A DNA stretch of 57,322 bases from Bacteroidales bacterium. Its GTDB lineage: Bacteria > Bacteroidota > Bacteroidia > Bacteroidales > GCA-2748055. The stretch lies in assembly GCA_029938715.1 (NCBI GenBank), contig JAOZUK010000012.1, forward strand, positions 1 through 57,322, in the 5' to 3' direction. The notes beneath the pieces are model-generated. The model did not search any database. It saw nothing but the letters and a program-made list of their open reading frames with translations, and was not told where the DNA came from. Below are positions 37,301-44,277 of this stretch, piece after piece. A program made the translations under genes and the position numbers. Within the stretch, counting starts at the first letter, position 1. Each line of letters starts with the position of its first letter.

Positions 37301-37718
37301 GTTCGAATTCAAACTTACACCCGGGGCGAACAATGGACTGGGTATCAGAACACCTCTGAAAGGTGATGCAGCCTATGAGGGCTATGAACTGCAAATCCTC
37401 GATAATACGGCTGCGGTCTATGAGAACCTGCAACCTTATCAATACCATGGATCGGTTTATGGCATACTTCCGGCTAAAAGAGGGTACCTTAAGCCAGTTG
37501 GAGAGTGGAACAGTCAGGAGGTGATGTTGAAGGGCGAAGATATCAGGATTACATTGAACGGAACTGTAATTGTGGAGGGAAACCTCAAGGAGGTTACTAA
37601 GAACGGAACAGCTGATGGTAAGAAGCATCCCGGATTACAACGAAACAGTGGGCACCTTGGATTCCTGGGGCATGGTTCACTGGTCTGGTTTCGAAACATA
37701 AGAATTAAAGAGCTGTAA
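34326..37718 (+). CDS. HEAT-repeat protein with two C-terminal DUF1080 (3-keto-glycoside hydrolase) domains
   Basis: A 1130-residue exported protein: signal peptide ending IHAQ (residues 1-24), then about 650 residues of alpha-helical HEAT/armadillo-like repeats (for example LFLTDP, AVSVLAGSNEQAL, EILYLLGRLGHAETAPAVW), and two tandem DUF1080 concanavalin-like domains. The first begins near residue 729 (LSMFNEKDLSGW) and carries GDSGLYLRGSPQVQIWDT; the second begins near 943 (IPLFNGYDFTNW) and carries GANNGLGIRTP and YEGYELQILDN. DUF1080 proteins hydrolyse 3-keto-glycosides in characterised cases. Two copies joined to a repeat scaffold suggest a large surface or periplasmic enzyme. Its stop codon is directly followed by the next gene's ATG. 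Confidence 0.87.
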   Translation: MKTIKHIYITLFVLALTISQIHAQDNRTLDTKIADLLVQVPAENEEQLNHQMRSLLELQETGLQKVLDQVICPGTGDDTKPRMAVESLSRYLSQQGMEQERTMWESMLLMEIDTRENLFIKSFLIRQLNYISSRATIEKLAPFLTDPILYDPAIRAMKDADPEEASETFANYLNKTNIIQQVALINAIGNMGISKHAPAVSVLAGSNEQALQKSVLACLANLGHPDSYDLLMRAAKTADYRHEPTHATSSLLEYAQTLSSNGKHKLSLKICKTIDKKCFEPDQIHFRSGALIIAAGNGPINESVTLLVKAMKNQNKQFRMAAIRYAAENDSPTSPWVNELNRTKKSEVKTEILYLLGRLGHAETAPAVWVCMSDPDSVVRKQAAESMALILKEEAIPYLIRYTMSFPEPPDTDVASNALLQTVDIGSLSMLEEKVGEAPEGAKVIFTEVIASREDPANFDILFDQITQAGPVRDASIENLYLVTSGEHLSDLLSLFDGLEEKDEIIHTGKALVVSINTSQDREQAITQVINHATSHSSLPKYMDVLAAVGGEEAMIAVYSVYSSSEDPVKEEAFDALVRSSDVFALKPLFEICSRSSDSSEKVKAFDSFARVVYTSDLTDDQKLLLLRKIEPLAPSPTSTMLLIKAMGSIKTFLSFVTLSRYMEDEALRTEAANAMIRVALPSQGQDNGLEGELVREGLLKASKILSGPESEYTRIDIETYLEKMPLHPGYLSMFNEKDLSGWQGLAADPVIKATLSSDELKKLQKETDEKLKENWSVKDNCIVFNGEGSNLCSIKSYGSFEMIVDWRITKKGDSGLYLRGSPQVQIWDTSRVEAGAQVGSGGLYNNKVHESAPLLVADNPVGDWNTFRIRMIDERVTVYLNGQLVVDNVVMENYWDRSIPIFPAGSIELQAHGTDLAFRDIYIRELDPVAATITQDEISKGFIPLFNGYDFTNWIGENHSYLVEEGTIVIRPTEGGGNLYTEKEYSDFIFRFEFKLTPGANNGLGIRTPLKGDAAYEGYELQILDNTAAVYENLQPYQYHGSVYGILPAKRGYLKPVGEWNSQEVMLKGEDIRITLNGTVIVEGNLKEVTKNGTADGKKHPGLQRNSGHLGFLGHGSLVWFRNIRIKEL

Positions 37719-38606
37719 ATGAGATATGTAATCTTGGTGATCCTTGTTGTTCTGGCGATGTCGCAGGAGTCCTTGGGACAGGAAGGTGTCTACTACTATG
37801 GGGCCAATTCAAAACCCGTATCACATTTGGCCGATGCCATATCCTATAAAGAGGTGAAGAAAAAATCTGAGAACAAATATGTGATACAGACGCATCAGAA
37901 AAAAGAGGGCAACTGGCAAAAGGTCAGGAAGGAGAAAATAAAGATACATGGGGATGGTAATCAAACCATCCATTACAACGATAATACTATTTTTTCCAAA
38001 AAATTTTACCGCTCCATGGTAAAGGTAGGTTCTGGCGAGTATCTGTTTAAAGAATCAACACTTAACGGTGAGATTAGAAATGGATTCTCAACTGCTTTTC
38101 TCCCCCTTCAACTGGAGGGGAATGTGGTTGAATACCACCCCAACAGAGAGCTGAAATCGAGGTCGGTATATCGCAACAACCAGCTGGTATCCAATGAAAA
38201 TTGGTTATCCGACGGATCAAAATATATCGATTCAATATTCTACTCTGCGGATCAGGAACCTGAATACCAGATGGGAGATGACTTTTTTAAGAGTTATTTA
38301 TTAAAAAGTCTTGAAAAATCAGAAATCGATCTGTCCCAGATTGCAGACCAGGTGGTTATAGGTTGGGTTGTTATGGAGAGTGGCGAGCTTGCCGGCCCTA
38401 TCGCCCTTATGGGGAAGGCGAGGCAACTGAATGAGTTTCTGGTGAAGACCATTGCCGAACTACCCGGATACTGGACACCAGCCATACTGGACAGAGTCCC
38501 TGTGCGCTATTTCATGTCCATTCCACTGAACTTCATCCATAGAGAGGTAAACTTCCAGGAAATAGAGTTATCTCCGGGAGGTGTGATGCACTATAACAAG
38601 TACTGA
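37719..38606 (+). CDS. exported protein of unknown function, follows the DUF1080 protein
   Basis: The ATG follows the stop of the HEAT-DUF1080 gene with no gap, so the two are surely co-transcribed. The 295-residue product has a signal peptide ending SLGQ (residues 1-20). The middle part holds repeated short strands like the MORN-type antitoxin repeats (YHPNRELKSRSVYRNNQLVSNENWLSDGS region). The C-terminal third (residues about 195-285) has the pattern IGWVVMESGELAGPIAL, then LPGYWTPAILDRVPVRYFMSIPLNF, similar to a TonB C-terminal domain. Its last ten codons lie in a 91-bp repeat that is found again at the end of the Fic gene. Confidence 0.78.
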   Translation: MRYVILVILVVLAMSQESLGQEGVYYYGANSKPVSHLADAISYKEVKKKSENKYVIQTHQKKEGNWQKVRKEKIKIHGDGNQTIHYNDNTIFSKKFYRSMVKVGSGEYLFKESTLNGEIRNGFSTAFLPLQLEGNVVEYHPNRELKSRSVYRNNQLVSNENWLSDGSKYIDSIFYSADQEPEYQMGDDFFKSYLLKSLEKSEIDLSQIADQVVIGWVVMESGELAGPIALMGKARQLNEFLVKTIAELPGYWTPAILDRVPVRYFMSIPLNFIHREVNFQEIELSPGGVMHYNKY

Positions 38607-38667
38607 TCCCTATTTTAATTCCAGGACAACCACCGTATCGATATCCTGTAGTTTTTCTTTGGGGATG
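38577..38667 (+). repeat. 91-bp direct repeat, left copy
   Basis: This copy matches 39804-39894 in 89 of 91 positions. It holds the last ten codons of the 295-aa gene, its stop, three spacer bases and, on the opposite strand, the last 19 codons of the fucosidase gene as a nonfunctional fragment (38610-38667). Both mismatches fall in third positions of fucosidase Val codons and are silent. Confidence 0.95.
38610..38667 (-). pseudogene. 3' fragment of the alpha-L-fucosidase gene
   Basis: Read on the minus strand, this piece encodes PKEKLQDIDTVVVLELK and a TAG stop, identical in protein to the end of the intact fucosidase at 39837. No upstream part of that gene is here; it is a relic of the repeat that flanks the Fic insertion. 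Confidence 0.9.
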
Positions 38668-38784
38668 AAGCATCCTTTATTCCTCTGGATTTTTCTCCGC
38701 ACCGGGAAAGATATAGATATGGAAAAGTATGCTGGTAAACAATTAATTTTGGAGAGCATACAGCCTGAAAGACGGTCCCAATAG
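38665..38784 (+). other. possible 39-codon frame at the left end of the Fic insert
   Basis: An ATG at the repeat boundary opens a 39-codon frame ending in TAG before the Fic promoter. The predicted product mixes a hydrophobic start (PLFLWIFL) with a charged end (SIQPERRSQ). No family is recognised and chance is quite possible. Confidence 0.2.
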
Positions 38785-39803
38785 TTATCAAACTAAAAAA
38801 AAAGATTATTTTTGATAGCATCATATGATACTATCATTCACATCTGTGTATGAAACCACCTTACGAGATTACAAATAATATCATAGCTTCTATTTCTTCA
38901 ATCTCTGAGAGAATTGGTGAGGTTAATGCTGCCCATCTCAACAAACCACCCACCGAATTAAGGAGAAAAAACAGGATAAAAAGCATTCAATCGTCACTTG
39001 AGATTGAAGGAAATACCTTGACCATCTCTCAAGTCACTGACATTCTTGACAATAAAAGAATTCTTGCTCCCGGTAAGGACATTCTTGAGGTGCAAAATGC
39101 AATCAAGGTTTATCAAGATCTGTCAAAATTCTATACATATGAATTAAAGTCGATGTGCAATGCACATAGGATCTTAATGAATAATTTAATCGAGCATCCG
39201 GGAAAATTAAGAACTTCAGCAGTCGGAATTGCAAAAGGAAGTAACATTGAACATATTGCTCCTCCTGGAGAATTGGTATTTGCTCTGATGAGTAATCTTT
39301 TTGATTACCTTAAAAACGATGATGATCTGATACTGATTAAAAGCTGTGTTTTTCATTACGAATTTGAGTTTATACATCCCTTCGTAGATGGGAATGGAAG
39401 AATGGGGAGGCTCTGGCAGACAATAATTTTATTGGAATATTCATCTGTTTTTGAATTTTTACCCATTGAGGCATTGGTAAAAGAGCGTCAACAAGAGTAC
39501 TATCATGTTTTAGGAAAATCGGATAAGGAAGGTACATCAACGGCTTTTATTGAATTTATGCTAGATATAATAAATATTGCTCTTGAAGATTTGCTAAAAG
39601 TTCAGAATGTCACTTTAACAATATCGGAGAGGATCATGCATTTTAAAAACAACATTGGTTTAGCATCTTTCAACAGACAGGACTATATGCGCTTCTTTAA
39701 AAATATCTCACCAGCAACGGCTAGCAGAGACTTAAAATTTGCTGCAGATAAAGGAGTTGTTGAGAAACGAGGCGACAAGCGAATGACCAAATACAGGTTT
39801 ACT
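38668..39803 (+). mobile_element. inserted segment carrying the Fic gene
   Basis: This 1136-bp segment lies between the 91-bp direct repeats and interrupts what would otherwise be two convergent genes 3 nt apart. It is visibly richer in A and T than the flanking carbohydrate genes. It contains the Fic gene, a promoter-proximal palindrome and, at its left end, a possible 39-codon frame (38665-38784). There is no transposase, integrase or terminal inverted repeat, so the mode of arrival is unclear. I call it mobile only in the sense of recent insertion. Confidence 0.7.
38786..38836 (+). promoter_or_regulatory. palindromic operator-like sites before the Fic gene
   Basis: TGATAG (38813-38818) and CTATCA (38831-38836) flank the palindrome ATCATATGAT (38820-38829), making a 24-bp palindrome with one mismatched pair, centred about 25 nt before the Fic ATG. 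A further inverted pair, TATCAAA (38786-38792) and TTTGATA (38811-38817), uses the same TATCA core. The Fic protein ends in a winged-helix domain, so autoregulation is a natural idea. Confidence 0.5.
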
Positions 39804-39833
39804 GGAGGTGTGATGCACTATAACAAGTACTGA
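38850..39833 (+). CDS. class II Fic AMP-transferase with C-terminal winged helix
   Basis: The 327-residue protein has an N-terminal inhibitory helix with the motif S49-L-E-I-E53-G54, typical of class II Fic proteins. The Fic domain carries the catalytic HPFVDGNGRMGR (His176). A C-terminal winged helix-turn-helix follows (SPATASRDLKFAADKGVVEKRG). Such proteins attach AMP to target hydroxyl groups and are held off by their own inhibitory helix. The last nine residues (GGVMHYNKY) are encoded by the right copy of the 91-bp repeat and are identical to the end of the 295-aa exported protein, so the native stop has been replaced. The conserved domains appear complete, so it may still work. Targets are unknown. 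Confidence 0.93.
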   Translation: MKPPYEITNNIIASISSISERIGEVNAAHLNKPPTELRRKNRIKSIQSSLEIEGNTLTISQVTDILDNKRILAPGKDILEVQNAIKVYQDLSKFYTYELKSMCNAHRILMNNLIEHPGKLRTSAVGIAKGSNIEHIAPPGELVFALMSNLFDYLKNDDDLILIKSCVFHYEFEFIHPFVDGNGRMGRLWQTIILLEYSSVFEFLPIEALVKERQQEYYHVLGKSDKEGTSTAFIEFMLDIINIALEDLLKVQNVTLTISERIMHFKNNIGLASFNRQDYMRFFKNISPATASRDLKFAADKGVVEKRGDKRMTKYRFTGGVMHYNKY

Positions 39834-39894
39834 TCCCTATTTTAATTCCAGGACGACTACCGTATCGATATCCTGTAGTTTTTCTTTGGGGATG
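39804..39894 (+). repeat. 91-bp direct repeat, right copy
   Basis: Second copy of the repeat at 38577-38667, differing at two positions. Its left part supplies the end of the Fic frame, its right part is the genuine 3' end of the fucosidase gene on the minus strand. Confidence 0.95.
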
Positions 39895-41171
39895 GTCAGA
39901 ATGAGACCCTCTTTGGTTTTTTTTACTTTCGCTTCCGATCCGTCATCGAAAAAATGAGCTGATCTTATTTTTGGCGTAAATCCGGTTATTTCAAGTGTAC
40001 CTCCAGGATGGTCAAGTATATGTATATAGACCATGTTGCCTTTCTGGGTGGTTGCCCCCCACTCCTGAGGTCTTACAGGTCCGCTCCGGGTTCCATAGAT
40101 GGACTCGCCATGCAGCTCCAGCCATTGTCCTATGGCCATGAGGGTATCCACATTCTCGGGCTGAATCTTTCCATTGGGCATGGGGCCGGTATTCAAAAGA
40201 AAGTTGGCTCCATACCCTGCAGACCTAACCATTGTCTGGACCAGTCTCTTGACCGACTTGTAGTTCTGATCGATAATATTAAATCCCCAGGAACCATTCA
40301 TGGTCTCACACATCTCAAGAGGCACCTGATCAGAGATACCAGCATTGTTAAATCCCATGGAATTTTCCCCAGGAAGATCCCTCTCAAACATCATAAAATC
40401 CTCTCCCGGATAGGGCATCTTGTGGTGGTTACTTCCAATAAGGGCCCCCGGTTGCAACTTATGAATCAGGGCGTAGGTCTCGGAGAGCTTCCAATCTGCA
40501 TCGGGCTTGTCCCACATCCCATCGAACCAGATTCCCCCAATATCCCCATACTGTGTAAGCAATTCACTTAGCTGGGTATTCATATAATCGATATAGCTGT
40601 CCCAGTCACCCGATTGAGTCCTTCCTTCAATCTCTTTCCCGGTCCTTCCAATGGGATAATAGTCGGGATGGTGCCAGTCAAGCTGTGAGTGATAGAAAAA
40701 CAGTTTAACTCCCTGCTTGTCACACTCCTTTTTTAGCATTCCCAGGACATCTTTTCCATAGGGAGTAGCATCCACAATGTTATAATCACTCACCTTGGAA
40801 TCGTACATGGCAAATCCATCGTGGTGCTTGCTGGTGATGGTGATGTACTTCATTCCCGCTTTTTTGACCATGGAGACCCATTCGGCCGGGTCAAAATCCA
40901 CCGGATTAAAGAAGCCTGGAAGTTTTTCATACTGGGCCACCGGAATATTCTTTCGCTCCATGATCCATTCCGCAATTCCCTGCTCACCACCACCTCCCAT
41001 GATGGAGTACACACCCCAGTGTACAAAGAGTCCATATTTATTGTCCTGGAACCACTCCCTGTTCTCCAGGTTTTCCTGGGAGGGAACATATCCTTCCTGG
41101 GCCAGGACATTTATGGTTAAGAATCCGGTAAATGCAAGAAAGGTGAGGGCTTTTGCCAGTTGACTTTTCAT
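39837..41171 (-). CDS. exported alpha-L-fucosidase (GH29)
   Basis: Removes alpha-linked L-fucose from glycans, probably in the periplasm or at the cell surface. The 444-residue product has a signal peptide ending NVLAQ (residues about 1-24). GH29 landmarks follow: WFQDNKYGLFVHWGVYS near residues 40-55, ITSKHHDGFAMYDSKVSDYN near 113-132, and IGGIWFDGMWDKP near 214-226 with the nucleophile Asp. The C-terminus has a small beta domain. It is within the same locus as the sulfatase, fucI and fuculokinase, which gives the product a clear onward route. Its 3' end is inside the right 91-bp repeat but is intact. Confidence 0.94.
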   Translation of the reverse strand: MKSQLAKALTFLAFTGFLTINVLAQEGYVPSQENLENREWFQDNKYGLFVHWGVYSIMGGGGEQGIAEWIMERKNIPVAQYEKLPGFFNPVDFDPAEWVSMVKKAGMKYITITSKHHDGFAMYDSKVSDYNIVDATPYGKDVLGMLKKECDKQGVKLFFYHSQLDWHHPDYYPIGRTGKEIEGRTQSGDWDSYIDYMNTQLSELLTQYGDIGGIWFDGMWDKPDADWKLSETYALIHKLQPGALIGSNHHKMPYPGEDFMMFERDLPGENSMGFNNAGISDQVPLEMCETMNGSWGFNIIDQNYKSVKRLVQTMVRSAGYGANFLLNTGPMPNGKIQPENVDTLMAIGQWLELHGESIYGTRSGPVRPQEWGATTQKGNMVYIHILDHPGGTLEITGFTPKIRSAHFFDDGSEAKVKKTKEGLILTIPKEKLQDIDTVVVLELK

Positions 41172-41282
41172 TGTATGGTGGTTTTTAGTGGGTCGGTATC
41201 AAAAATAGTGAAATCTTCATTAGAATTAATAATTGGATAAAAAACATTAAACTTGAATATCAAACTATCAAGCTTATTAAGT

Positions 41283-42452
41283 ATGAAAATGAATGCCAAA
41301 GAGCGATTTTTAAAGGCACTGAAAGGGGAAATCCCTGACAGGTTACCTGTAACCACCCACCATGTAATGCCCTCTTTCTTAGATTCCCACCTGGATGGAG
41401 CTTCCGAACAGGATTTTTTTGATCGTTTTGGATTAGATCCCATTAAATGGGTCATTGCATACCACGCCGAAGAATCTTCAGGGGAATATTTTGATCCCGG
41501 ACATACAGAGCTTGGATTTCTTGAAGCTCGTCGGATTTGTAGTGATAACTGGCGATTCAAAGTAGAAAAGCTGGATAACCAATCCTATGATACCCAGCGG
41601 TTCAGTATCATCACACCTACAAAGACACTCTCCATGGTCCTTCAATCTGATGCACATACCACCTGGGTGGCCGAGCACCTTATTAAAGAAAAAAAAGAGA
41701 TCGATATCATCGCCAGGTACCTGACCCATCCAAAATGCGATGTATCAGCTATCAAAGAAGCTGCTGATTCGTTTGGGGATCGTGGATTGGTCAGGGGCCA
41801 TATTGCCTGTTTCGATGGATTCGGACAACCAGGGTGCTGGCAGGATTTCTCATGCCTCTTTGGATCCGAAAAGCTGATCATCGCCGCACTGGAAGATCCC
41901 ATGTGGGTTCGTACCTTTCTTGAGGTGTTATGTGGTAGAAAAAAAACCTACATCGAATCTCTTAAAGGAGCCCCATACGATCTTCTTGAACTGGGTGGCG
42001 GAGATGCATCCACCACGGTAATCTCTCCCGACATATTTAATGAGTTTGTGGCACCCTATGACTCAGATCTGATTGCAACAGCCCATAAAGTGGGCCAACG
42101 GGTTGCTTACCATACCTGTGGAGGCATGATGCCCATCCTGGAAGATATTGCTTCCATGAATCCCGATGCCATGGAGACTTTTACTCCTTCTGGAATGGGT
42201 GGGGATACCCAACTCAAGGAAGCCAAACAACGCATAGGTGAAAAGGTATGTATGATCGGGGGGTTTGACCAGTTTCATTTCTTCACAGGCTGTACCCCTG
42301 AAGATACCCGGAAAGAAGTCAGGCGCTGTTTTGATGAAGCCGGCCAGGGAGGGGGGTATATCCTCTCCCCTTCTGATCACTTTTTTGAAGCCGACCTGAA
42401 TCTTATAGAAGCATTTGCCGATGAGGCCAGGAGTTGCCTTTACAACAGTTAA
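41283..42452 (+). CDS. UroD/MtaA-like protein with HxC zinc motif (second copy)
   Basis: A 389-residue UroD-superfamily protein. The start at 41283 (MKMNAKERFLKALKGEIPDRLP) fits the family; the longer frame from a TTG at 41253 does not. It has YHTCGG near residue 278, the HxC zinc motif of the methyltransferase branch, and a later CMIGGFDQ segment. It is only distantly similar to the copy at 31669. Position directly upstream of the sulfatase (28 nt) suggests co-expression with the glycan genes. A methyl-transfer role on methylated sugars or a corrinoid protein is possible but not shown. Confidence 0.82.
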   Translation: MKMNAKERFLKALKGEIPDRLPVTTHHVMPSFLDSHLDGASEQDFFDRFGLDPIKWVIAYHAEESSGEYFDPGHTELGFLEARRICSDNWRFKVEKLDNQSYDTQRFSIITPTKTLSMVLQSDAHTTWVAEHLIKEKKEIDIIARYLTHPKCDVSAIKEAADSFGDRGLVRGHIACFDGFGQPGCWQDFSCLFGSEKLIIAALEDPMWVRTFLEVLCGRKKTYIESLKGAPYDLLELGGGDASTTVISPDIFNEFVAPYDSDLIATAHKVGQRVAYHTCGGMMPILEDIASMNPDAMETFTPSGMGGDTQLKEAKQRIGEKVCMIGGFDQFHFFTGCTPEDTRKEVRRCFDEAGQGGGYILSPSDHFFEADLNLIEAFADEARSCLYNS

Positions 42453-42480
42453 TCTCTTTAAAACTTAACCCATCCTGAAT

Positions 42481-44277
42481 ATGAAAAACGGACTCCAGAA
42501 TGTAGCCTTGACATTTCTCTTCTTACTGTTTAGTCTGGCACCTTTACACACATTCGCAAAGGAAAACAATGGAAAAAGAAAACCCAATGTGGTGATTGTT
42601 ATTACGGATGATCAAGGCATGGGAGACCTTGGATGCATGGGAAATCCATACATAAAGACACCCCATATCGATGATTTTTTCAATGAATCGGTGCGGTTCA
42701 CCAACTTTCATGTGTCCACCACATGTGCTCCCACCCGGGGAGCGCTGATGACAGGACGGCACACCAACCGGGTCAATGTTTTCCATACCATATCGGGTCG
42801 TTCCCTGCTCTTTGAAGATGAGATTACCCTGCCTCAGGTCCTCGCCAGGAATGGCTATACCAATGGGATGTTTGGTAAGTGGCACCTGGGTGACAATTAC
42901 CCATTCCGGGCTGAGGACCGTGGATTTCATGAAGTGGTGAGGCATGGAGGCGGAGGAATCACCCAGGGGCCCGATTACTGGGGCAATGACTATTTTGATG
43001 ATACCTACTGGCACAATGGTCATACGGAACCTTATAAGGGATACTGTACAGATGTATTCTTTTCCGAGGCAATTGGTTTTATTGAAGACAATAAGGATCG
43101 GCCCTTTTTCTGCTATATCGCCACCAACGCACCCCACACACCCCTGAATCTGCCAGCCCAATACCTGGAGATGTACGACGATGTAGAGGGTATCGGGGAA
43201 CGCCTTAAGCGCTTTTATGGGATGATCACCAACATTGACGATAACTTTAAGGCACTACAGAATAAACTTGATGAGCTGAGATTGACTGATAACACCATTC
43301 TTATATTTATGACCGACAATGGGACTGCAGGAGGAAATGAAGTCTTTGATGCCGGATTAAGAGGAGGCAAAGGAAGTGAATATGAGGGCGGGCACCGGGT
43401 GCCCTTTTTTATTCGGTGGCCTGGAGGCGAAATCACAGGTGGGAAGGACATTGATCAGCTGGTAGCTCATTACGATGTACTGCCCACATTCGTGGACCTT
43501 CTGGGCCTTGATTTCACCCCGGTCAAGCCCCTGGACGGAATAAGTTTTGAGCCCCTGCTATCAGGCATGGGTAAAAAGTGGCCCAACCGGATCCTCTATA
43601 TGGATACCCAGCGATTGCAAAACCTGGTCAAATACAGAAAGTATTCTGTGATGGATAAAGAGTGGCGCCTGGTCAACGGAAGCGAACTGTACAATATGAC
43701 AACCGATCGCAGCCAGACCCTGAATGTGATCGATCAGCATCCCGAAGTAGCAGCCCGTTTGGCAGAAGGGTATGAAAAATGGTGGCAGTCCTTTATGGAC
43801 GAGGGGGTCAATGAGCGCTATGCCTACATCAAGGTGGGAACGCCATATGAGAATCCGACGCGCATCTCCGCACACGATATGCTTACCGGGAAACATGGAG
43901 GGACCTGGCACCAGTATGGTGCGGTCAGGGCTGAACAGGGAACCGGGAGATGGAAAATTGAGTTTATGGAGGATGCCACCTATTCCATCACTCTGCGCAG
44001 GTTTCCAAGGGAGAGTGGGCTGGCAATCAATGAAACATTTCCGGCCGTTAAAAAAACCATTGAATTTGATAATGTGATGCCGGCAGGGGACAAATCAGAT
44101 TTCAAGGAGGTCTATCTCTATGTGGCTGACGTACAGAAAAAGGCCCCAATCAAGGAGGGCCAGGATGAGGTCACCTTTAAAGTTAATGTGTCAGCCGGAA
44201 AATATGATATGGAAGCCCAGCTGATCGATACCCACAACAGGGTACACCCTGCCTACTACATATATATTGAGAAGTAG
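42481..44277 (+). CDS. exported sulfatase
   Basis: A type I (formylglycine-dependent) sulfatase of 598 residues with a signal peptide ending HTFAKEN. The catalytic motif is C82-A-P-T-R86 in TTCAPTRGALMTGRH, of the Cys type that needs an anaerobic or aerobic maturase. Metal-binding ITDDQGMGDLG near residue 41 and the later MTDNGTAGG and GKWHLG segments are intact. The C-terminal 150 residues form an extra beta domain. Within a fucose locus the likely substrate is a sulfated fucose-containing glycan; no maturase gene is in the window. The stop codon abuts the fucI stop on the other strand. Confidence 0.94.
   Translation: MKNGLQNVALTFLFLLFSLAPLHTFAKENNGKRKPNVVIVITDDQGMGDLGCMGNPYIKTPHIDDFFNESVRFTNFHVSTTCAPTRGALMTGRHTNRVNVFHTISGRSLLFEDEITLPQVLARNGYTNGMFGKWHLGDNYPFRAEDRGFHEVVRHGGGGITQGPDYWGNDYFDDTYWHNGHTEPYKGYCTDVFFSEAIGFIEDNKDRPFFCYIATNAPHTPLNLPAQYLEMYDDVEGIGERLKRFYGMITNIDDNFKALQNKLDELRLTDNTILIFMTDNGTAGGNEVFDAGLRGGKGSEYEGGHRVPFFIRWPGGEITGGKDIDQLVAHYDVLPTFVDLLGLDFTPVKPLDGISFEPLLSGMGKKWPNRILYMDTQRLQNLVKYRKYSVMDKEWRLVNGSELYNMTTDRSQTLNVIDQHPEVAARLAEGYEKWWQSFMDEGVNERYAYIKVGTPYENPTRISAHDMLTGKHGGTWHQYGAVRAEQGTGRWKIEFMEDATYSITLRRFPRESGLAINETFPAVKKTIEFDNVMPAGDKSDFKEVYLYVADVQKKAPIKEGQDEVTFKVNVSAGKYDMEAQLIDTHNRVHPAYYIYIEK

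Noticed and set aside
38615-38824. 69-codon minus-strand frame across the left repeat
   Set aside because: It begins inside the insert and ends in the fucosidase fragment out of its frame; it has no coding features and is a chance frame.
38850-39833. Fic toxin-antitoxin pair
   Set aside because: The inhibitory S-x3-E-G motif is inside the Fic protein itself (class II), and no separate small antitoxin gene with that motif is found next to it.
38577-39894. Insertion sequence carrying the Fic gene
   Set aside because: No transposase, no terminal inverted repeats, and the 91-bp flanking repeat is much longer than transposon target duplications.
42544-43161. Long open frame antisense to the sulfatase
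   Set aside because: It lies wholly within a gene with clear catalytic motifs, and its translation has no recognisable domain. The same applies to antisense frames at 40008-40571, 45337-45822, 31798-32301 and 30067-30465.
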